From Candidatus Woesearchaeota archaeon (GTDB lineage Archaea; Nanobdellota; Nanobdellia; Woesearchaeales; WJKR01), in assembly GCA_016927245.1 (NCBI GenBank), contig JAFGNA010000008.1:1-59260 (forward strand): DNA of 59,260 nt. The letters run 5' to 3'. Below, piece after piece: positions 54,173-59,260 of this stretch. Positions within the stretch are counted from its first letter, which is position 1. Each line of letters begins with the position of its first letter. The translations under genes were made by a program, and so were the position numbers. The notes under the pieces are model-generated. The model had not been told where the DNA came from. It did no database searches and saw nothing but the letters and a program-made list of their open reading frames with translations.

Positions 54173-56611
54173 TCACTTCTTCCGCTTCTTGAGCCGACGC
54201 TTCGGCATCCTCTTCGTGCCAGAAGACTTCTTCACAGGCTTCTTCTCAGGCGCTCTCCTCGCAGCACCAGCCTCCTTCAGAGCAACCTTCTTCTTCGACG
54301 GCCTCGGCGGCTCCCGCAACTCCTCCCGCTGCTGCACCGGCCTCGCCAGCAAGATGATCACCACGGCGACGACGAGCAACAAGACGAGGTTGACATGCCC
54401 GCAATACCGCACGTACAACGACCACGCATCATACTCAGGCCTGTCGACGACCTGCAAGGACATGCGCGGGCTCTCCGCCACGCCGCCGGCGCCGTCATAC
54501 GCGGTGACCCGGAACCGACGGCTGCCAGACCAGTCAGGGTCAGGCGTGAACCACGCCTTGCCGTTCACCAAAGATACCGAGACGTTATCCATCTCAGACA
54601 CCACGAAGGACAGCACGTCATCGTCAGGATCAGCGAAATAAGAGGAGAGGTTGAGCGAGAACGAGGTGTCCTCGGCCATGACGACCGTCAAGGGATCATC
54701 GCTCGGCGCCACCGGCTCGTACAAGGGCGGCAGGCCGTACACGAGGAGCAAGGCGATGACCGCGACGAGCCACAACAATAAGATGATGACCGCGAGCTCG
54801 GCGTTCACGCGGCGAGGCCTATCAGGCCTGGCGAGCAGGACGAGGATGCCGATGATGAGGAGGAAGAGCAACACCAAAGTGACGAGCTGGCACGGATGAG
54901 CGGAGAAGTACGCGTACAACCGCTCCGAGAACCCCCTGCTCCTCATAGTGATCTCGACCTCGTGCTCGTACACCAGGACGTGCTCGCCGTCACCGCTCCT
55001 CACGAACGCCTGGAAGAGGCCGGCGTACCGCGGCTGCGGCTCTGAATCATCCTGATAGGTGAGCAAGGAGACCGTGCGGGACTCGCCAGGGGCGAGGACG
55101 ACGACCGCGTCAGAAGCGTTCAGGGCGAAGAAGGACGATCCCTCGAACCCTAGTTCGTACGACGCCGCGCGCACGCCATCGTTCCTGACCGTCAACAGCA
55201 CCGCCTCGTCGCTGTACCGCGCCCTGAGACGCTGATCCAGGAGCGCGGGCCGATAACAAGCGTACTCATCCACGAGGCTCACGCCGAGGGAATCCTCGGC
55301 CGTGACTTGTTTGCCGTACACCGTCGCGGTGAGCGTGAGGGTGGTGTCCAGCGAGGAGTTCAGCGGCGCGTCCATGACGAGCATGACGAGCGCCTCCTCC
55401 CCCGGCTCGAGGAAGAGGTCTGGCGTGTCATACGAGGCGTACGGAGAGCCGCTCACCGCGAGCGAGACGTCCTCATCAACGACGCCCGTGTTCTTGACGA
55501 TGACCGGGAACTCTGCGTAGCCGCTGCACCCGCGAACGTCTTCCTGGAGGTCCACGTTGACGGACACGCCATAGCACTCCTCGACCATGATAGTGGCGTT
55601 CAGGACCTGGACCACGCCGCCCACCGCGTCAGCAACGATGAGCGAGAGGGACGCCTCCCCCGGCTCGACGTCAGGGGAGATGATGATGGCCGTCTCGGCA
55701 GAGGCGTTCGGGACAAGGGTGAGGGAGGAGTCGCGCAGATAGAAGGAGGGTGATGGCGAGCGCAAGGTGAGGGTGTAGGCGTCCTCGAAAGAGGCCTCGT
55801 TCGTGATGGTGACGGGGATGACGCTCTGCTCGTCAGCGCAGACATCCCTCGGCACGACTACCACGGTGAAATCATAATGAGGAGAGACCTCGAGGACGTG
55901 CTCGAGCCCGGCGACGAGGCCGTTCTGCCTAGCGGCGACCGCGAAGGGGATGGCGAACCTGCCTGAGCGCGAGCAGTCGAGCAGTAACGAGCTGCTCGCC
56001 ACGCCTGACTGGCCGGGCGGGATGATCAAGGTCTGGTACGGGGTGCCGAACGATTCCTCGTAGCCGCCGCGGCCGAACACGACGTCGTACGTCTCGGTGA
56101 ACACGCCGGTGTTCTTGACGAGGACCTCGTACGTGACCGGGGTGCACGGCTTGACAGGGCCGTCGGCGTCGACGGCGAGCGTCGCCTCGAGGTTCTGGCA
56201 TTGCACCACGTCATAGGTCTTCTCGAACGAGTAGGCGTTGCCGAAGAGGTCTCTGACCGTGAACGTCACTGTCTCCGACAACTCCCGATTGCACGGCGCC
56301 TGGACAAATGCATAGATGGTCTTCGCCTCGCCGGGGAGGAGTTCGAACTCCGCCTCTGAGACGGTGACGAGGTCTGAGGAGAAGGATAACGAGTACCTGC
56401 TCGCGAACCGGCCGATGTTCGTGATGACGAGCCGGTCAGCGAAGGGCTCGCACTGGCACAACGACACCGACTCAGGACCGGGCGTCACGGAGAAGCCGTC
56501 GCCGACGGAATAGGTCTCGATGTCGATGCTGGCGAGGACCAAGGGCGATGACAGGAGCAGGATACACAGGAACGCTGTTGGCCAGGCGTGTGCTCTCATC
56601 GATGTCATCAT
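54173..56611 (-). CDS. Large membrane-anchored surface protein, COG1470-like with cadherin-like region and two TMs near the C-terminus
   Basis: Signal peptide, repeated CARDB-like units, EDTSFSLNLSSYFADPDDDVLSFVVSE; ATG 56611 preferred. Confidence 0.75.
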   Translation of the reverse strand: MMTSMRAHAWPTAFLCILLLSSPLVLASIDIETYSVGDGFSVTPGPESVSLCQCEPFADRLVITNIGRFASRYSLSFSSDLVTVSEAEFELLPGEAKTIYAFVQAPCNRELSETVTFTVRDLFGNAYSFEKTYDVVQCQNLEATLAVDADGPVKPCTPVTYEVLVKNTGVFTETYDVVFGRGGYEESFGTPYQTLIIPPGQSGVASSSLLLDCSRSGRFAIPFAVAARQNGLVAGLEHVLEVSPHYDFTVVVVPRDVCADEQSVIPVTITNEASFEDAYTLTLRSPSPSFYLRDSSLTLVPNASAETAIIISPDVEPGEASLSLIVADAVGGVVQVLNATIMVEECYGVSVNVDLQEDVRGCSGYAEFPVIVKNTGVVDEDVSLAVSGSPYASYDTPDLFLEPGEEALVMLVMDAPLNSSLDTTLTLTATVYGKQVTAEDSLGVSLVDEYACYRPALLDQRLRARYSDEAVLLTVRNDGVRAASYELGFEGSSFFALNASDAVVVLAPGESRTVSLLTYQDDSEPQPRYAGLFQAFVRSGDGEHVLVYEHEVEITMRSRGFSERLYAYFSAHPCQLVTLVLLFLLIIGILVLLARPDRPRRVNAELAVIILLLWLVAVIALLLVYGLPPLYEPVAPSDDPLTVVMAEDTSFSLNLSSYFADPDDDVLSFVVSEMDNVSVSLVNGKAWFTPDPDWSGSRRFRVTAYDGAGGVAESPRMSLQVVDRPEYDAWSLYVRYCGHVNLVLLLVVAVVIILLARPVQQREELREPPRPSKKKVALKEAGAARRAPEKKPVKKSSGTKRMPKRRLKKRKK

Positions 56612-56670
56612 CCCCCTGCGAACTATCCAGTAAAAGGAAAAAAAGAGGAAAAAAAAGGGAAAGCTTCCTC

Positions 56671-57957
56671 TCAATAGTAGGTCTGGCTCTCCTCGTCGTA
56701 GTCTCCTCGGTCGCCTCGGATCTTGTTGAACCCGATGATGAGGCCGAGGATGATCAGGATGACCACTAGGATGATGAGCCCGATCTCGAGGCCGCGTCGC
56801 AGGCTGTCATACGAGGCGGTGTCGCCCTCGCCCACGTTAGCGGTGAGCACGACCTGCTTGCTCTCCTCCTCGCTCTCGACCGTCAGCTTGAAGACCTGCG
56901 CGCCCGCCTGAGCGTCCTCCTTCGCGGCGACGTACATGTACACCGTCTTCACGCTCTCCGGCTGCACGACCACCACGGCCGCGGGGTCGAAGCGCACGGT
57001 GCCCCAGGCATCGATGCCGGAAGCGGTGAGGGTGTACGTCTTCGCCGTGCTGCCGAGGTTGCTGATCATCACGGGGTAGACGCCGCCGGTCGTGCCCATC
57101 ACGACCTCCTGGCTCTCAGGAACGGTCACGACGGTCTTGCTCGTCGGCTTCTTGTCATCCTCGTCAGCAGTCCCGCCGCACACATCGCCTTCGAGGACGG
57201 TGATGGTCATGGTCTGCTTGGTGACTTGGTACTCGTCGAACATGACAGTGGCCTCGACGGTGTAGGTGCCCGGGTCGACGCACTGCGGAATCCTGAGGAG
57301 GAGCTCCTCGAAGGTTTCCGTCTCGTCGGCGTTGAGCTCGTCCAGGTACTCGTCATCCGCGATGCCGAGCGCGGGGATGGCTACCTTGACTGAGATGTCG
57401 TCCAGGTCGTCATCGCCGTAGTTCTTGACCTTTACCTTGAAGCTCAGCGGCCTGCCCGCCTCGACGACGGTGCTCGGGCTCACGCTGAATTCCTTGATGA
57501 CGATGGCGTCCTCCTCGTCCAGTCCTGAGACGCCGATCGGGAATAGCTCTTCCAAGACATCACCGGTCCTGCCCGTGATCTGCACGCGCAGGTCGAAGGA
57601 GTCCTTGTCCATCTTGACCGGGACTTCCAATTGGAAGGTGAACTTCCTGTTAGAGTCGTTGTTCATCTTGAACCGCTGGTAATCAGTCACGAGCTCGTGC
57701 TCATAGGCCTTGTAGCGGTAGCCGTCGATGGAGACCTCAATCTCCCCGTTATCGATGTCGCCGAGCGCGTGTAGGTACACCTCGACCTCTATCTCCTCCC
57801 CCCGATTGACGTCCTCGTAGCCAGACATGCTGGCCAGGTCGAAGCCGTTCACTTCCACCTTGGTGATCTCAACCGGTATGGCGGCGCTCGCCGCGGCGGT
57901 CGCCATGGTAGCGGTCATCAGCGCCACCAGCAATAGCACAATACTGTTCTTCTTCAT
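56671..57957 (-). CDS. Membrane-anchored surface protein, COG1361/CARDB-like
   Basis: Signal peptide; VVEAGRPLSFKVKVKNYGDDDLDDISVKVAIPALG; C-terminal TM. Confidence 0.8.
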   Translation of the reverse strand: MKKNSIVLLLVALMTATMATAAASAAIPVEITKVEVNGFDLASMSGYEDVNRGEEIEVEVYLHALGDIDNGEIEVSIDGYRYKAYEHELVTDYQRFKMNNDSNRKFTFQLEVPVKMDKDSFDLRVQITGRTGDVLEELFPIGVSGLDEEDAIVIKEFSVSPSTVVEAGRPLSFKVKVKNYGDDDLDDISVKVAIPALGIADDEYLDELNADETETFEELLLRIPQCVDPGTYTVEATVMFDEYQVTKQTMTITVLEGDVCGGTADEDDKKPTSKTVVTVPESQEVVMGTTGGVYPVMISNLGSTAKTYTLTASGIDAWGTVRFDPAAVVVVQPESVKTVYMYVAAKEDAQAGAQVFKLTVESEEESKQVVLTANVGEGDTASYDSLRRGLEIGLIILVVILIILGLIIGFNKIRGDRGDYDEESQTYY

Positions 57958-58121
57958 GTTATTTACCCCCTAACACGTTTGTTGTTCGTTTTATCGTTGT
58001 CGGACTTTTATCGTTGGAGCAAAAAAAAGGTTTTTTGCCCGGATATGAGGGATAACAAACCCCAACAAATATATAAAGCTTTTGTTTTTAACCATTACTG
58101 AGTAAAGACGAATAGTTCTCA

Positions 58122-58140
58122 CTCAGGAGTCCTTCCTGAG
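58122..58140 (-). terminator. 7-bp stem hairpin downstream of the 58153 gene (terminator or 3' UTR element)
   Basis: CTCAGGA-GTCCT-TCCTGAG. Confidence 0.35.
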
Positions 58141-58152
58141 CGAGGAGCCAGT

Positions 58153-59260
58153 CTACTCGTCAACCACCTCCAAAGAGCGATGCAACGACCGCCGAAGGTC
58201 GCCATTAGAGACCGTGATCTCAGTATAATACTCACCTGGGATCGCGTCGTATGGCAGGTAGACAGTGATTGATCTCGTGACTCGCTGCCCAGGCTTGACA
58301 TCAAAGAGGCTGCTCTTCTGCTTCACGCCCAGCTCGGGGACTGAGAAGCCGACGCGCAGGTCCTCGATGGTGGAGCCGATGGTGTTCTTGAGCACGACCT
58401 CCACCACGATGACGTCACCGGGAACGGCGCGCTCATAGCCCTCATAGCCATAAGTGCTGACGCTCACGACGTCGATGCCGTACTCCGCGCCCGAGGAGCC
58501 GAAGTTATACTCGGTCGGGTCGTACGGGTCGCTGCAGCCAGGGTCGTCCATGTCGATGAGGCCGTCGTGGTCGTTGTCCTTGCCGTCGCTGCACTGCGGC
58601 ACGTACGGCGGCTCGTCCACCGTGACGGAGAGGGTGTCTGTGTCTTGGTCGCCCTCATCATCGGTGACCGTGAGCGTGACCGTATAGGCACCCTCATCAT
58701 CATAAACAACAGATGCATGGGCCCCGGTGGCGGTGTCGCCGTTGCCGAAGTCCCACTCGTACAGGACTATGCTGCCGCCGTCAGGGTCATAGCTGGCAGA
58801 GCCGTCAACGCTGACCACGTCTCCCTCATGCACACGCTGATCAGGGCCCGCCACGGCGACCGGCGCTTCGGGGATGAAGTCGACGGTGACGACGACCTGC
58901 GCGGCGTCAGTAGCGGTGCTGCCGTCAGTGTCATCAGCGGTGGCGGTGAACACGCCCGAGCCGACGAAGCCAGGAACAGCTGTTATCGTGTAGACGCCGT
59001 CACCGATACTCGTCAAGAAGAGGCCCGCAGGCGCCACGACTGCGGCGTAGGTCATGTCTTCAGGCACGGTCTCCACGTCACTGACGTACTCCTTGAGGTC
59101 GATGGTGATGGAAGACTCGTCCTGCGCCACGTACTTCGCGATGGTGAGCGTCGATGGGATGTCGAGAGTGACTGGGTTGTTCAGGATGTTGACCTGCTTT
59201 GAAGCCTGACCAGCAGTATTATCACTAAAGTTGAACGTGAACGAGAACACGCGACCATCA
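58153..59260 (-). CDS. Partial surface protein with cadherin-like and PKD domains; open at right window edge
   Basis: VAGPDQRVHEGDVVSVDGSASYDPDGGSIVLYEWDFGNGD PKD signature; frame open through base 59260. Confidence 0.8.
   Translation of the reverse strand, partial: DGRVFSFTFNFSDNTAGQASKQVNILNNPVTLDIPSTLTIAKYVAQDESSITIDLKEYVSDVETVPEDMTYAAVVAPAGLFLTSIGDGVYTITAVPGFVGSGVFTATADDTDGSTATDAAQVVVTVDFIPEAPVAVAGPDQRVHEGDVVSVDGSASYDPDGGSIVLYEWDFGNGDTATGAHASVVYDDEGAYTVTLTVTDDEGDQDTDTLSVTVDEPPYVPQCSDGKDNDHDGLIDMDDPGCSDPYDPTEYNFGSSGAEYGIDVVSVSTYGYEGYERAVPGDVIVVEVVLKNTIGSTIEDLRVGFSVPELGVKQKSSLFDVKPGQRVTRSITVYLPYDAIPGEYYTEITVSNGDLRRSLHRSLEVVDE

Overview
The 59.3-kb window reads as archaeal. It encodes archaeal DnaG, the RFC large subunit and a HerA/DUF87 ATPase, and its tRNA genes carry bulge-helix-bulge (BHB) type introns behind TATA-box promoters. 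The lineage is not proven; the density of surface proteins suggests a DPANN-like genome. Main content: (i) a ferredoxin-linked fermentation block (GAPOR/AOR-family enzyme, NTPase, single-chain NifJ-type PFOR, one-cluster ferredoxin, Pta, FNR-like flavoprotein); (ii) four secreted carbohydrate-active-looking proteins (two GH140/DUF4038-like, one beta-helix, one heparinase II/III-like) that share an N-terminal module I cannot assign to a family; (iii) giant adhesin-like and S-layer-like proteins; (iv) an accessory region (about 37.6-41.4 kb) with HEPN/MNT-like and DUF2283-type toxin-antitoxin genes, repeats of a tRNA-Gly 3' end, a hairpin repeat, and a LAGLIDADG gene whose C-terminus overlaps tRNA-Leu; (v) four tRNA genes, all apparently intron-bearing, three of them with introns in the D-arm (tRNA-Trp appears to have three introns); (vi) a second LAGLIDADG gene broken by an exact 17-bp tandem duplication; (vii) a region of about 350 nt just upstream of dnaG that is dense in perfect hairpins and resembles an unassigned structured RNA. 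All assignments come from reading the sequence; no database search was run.
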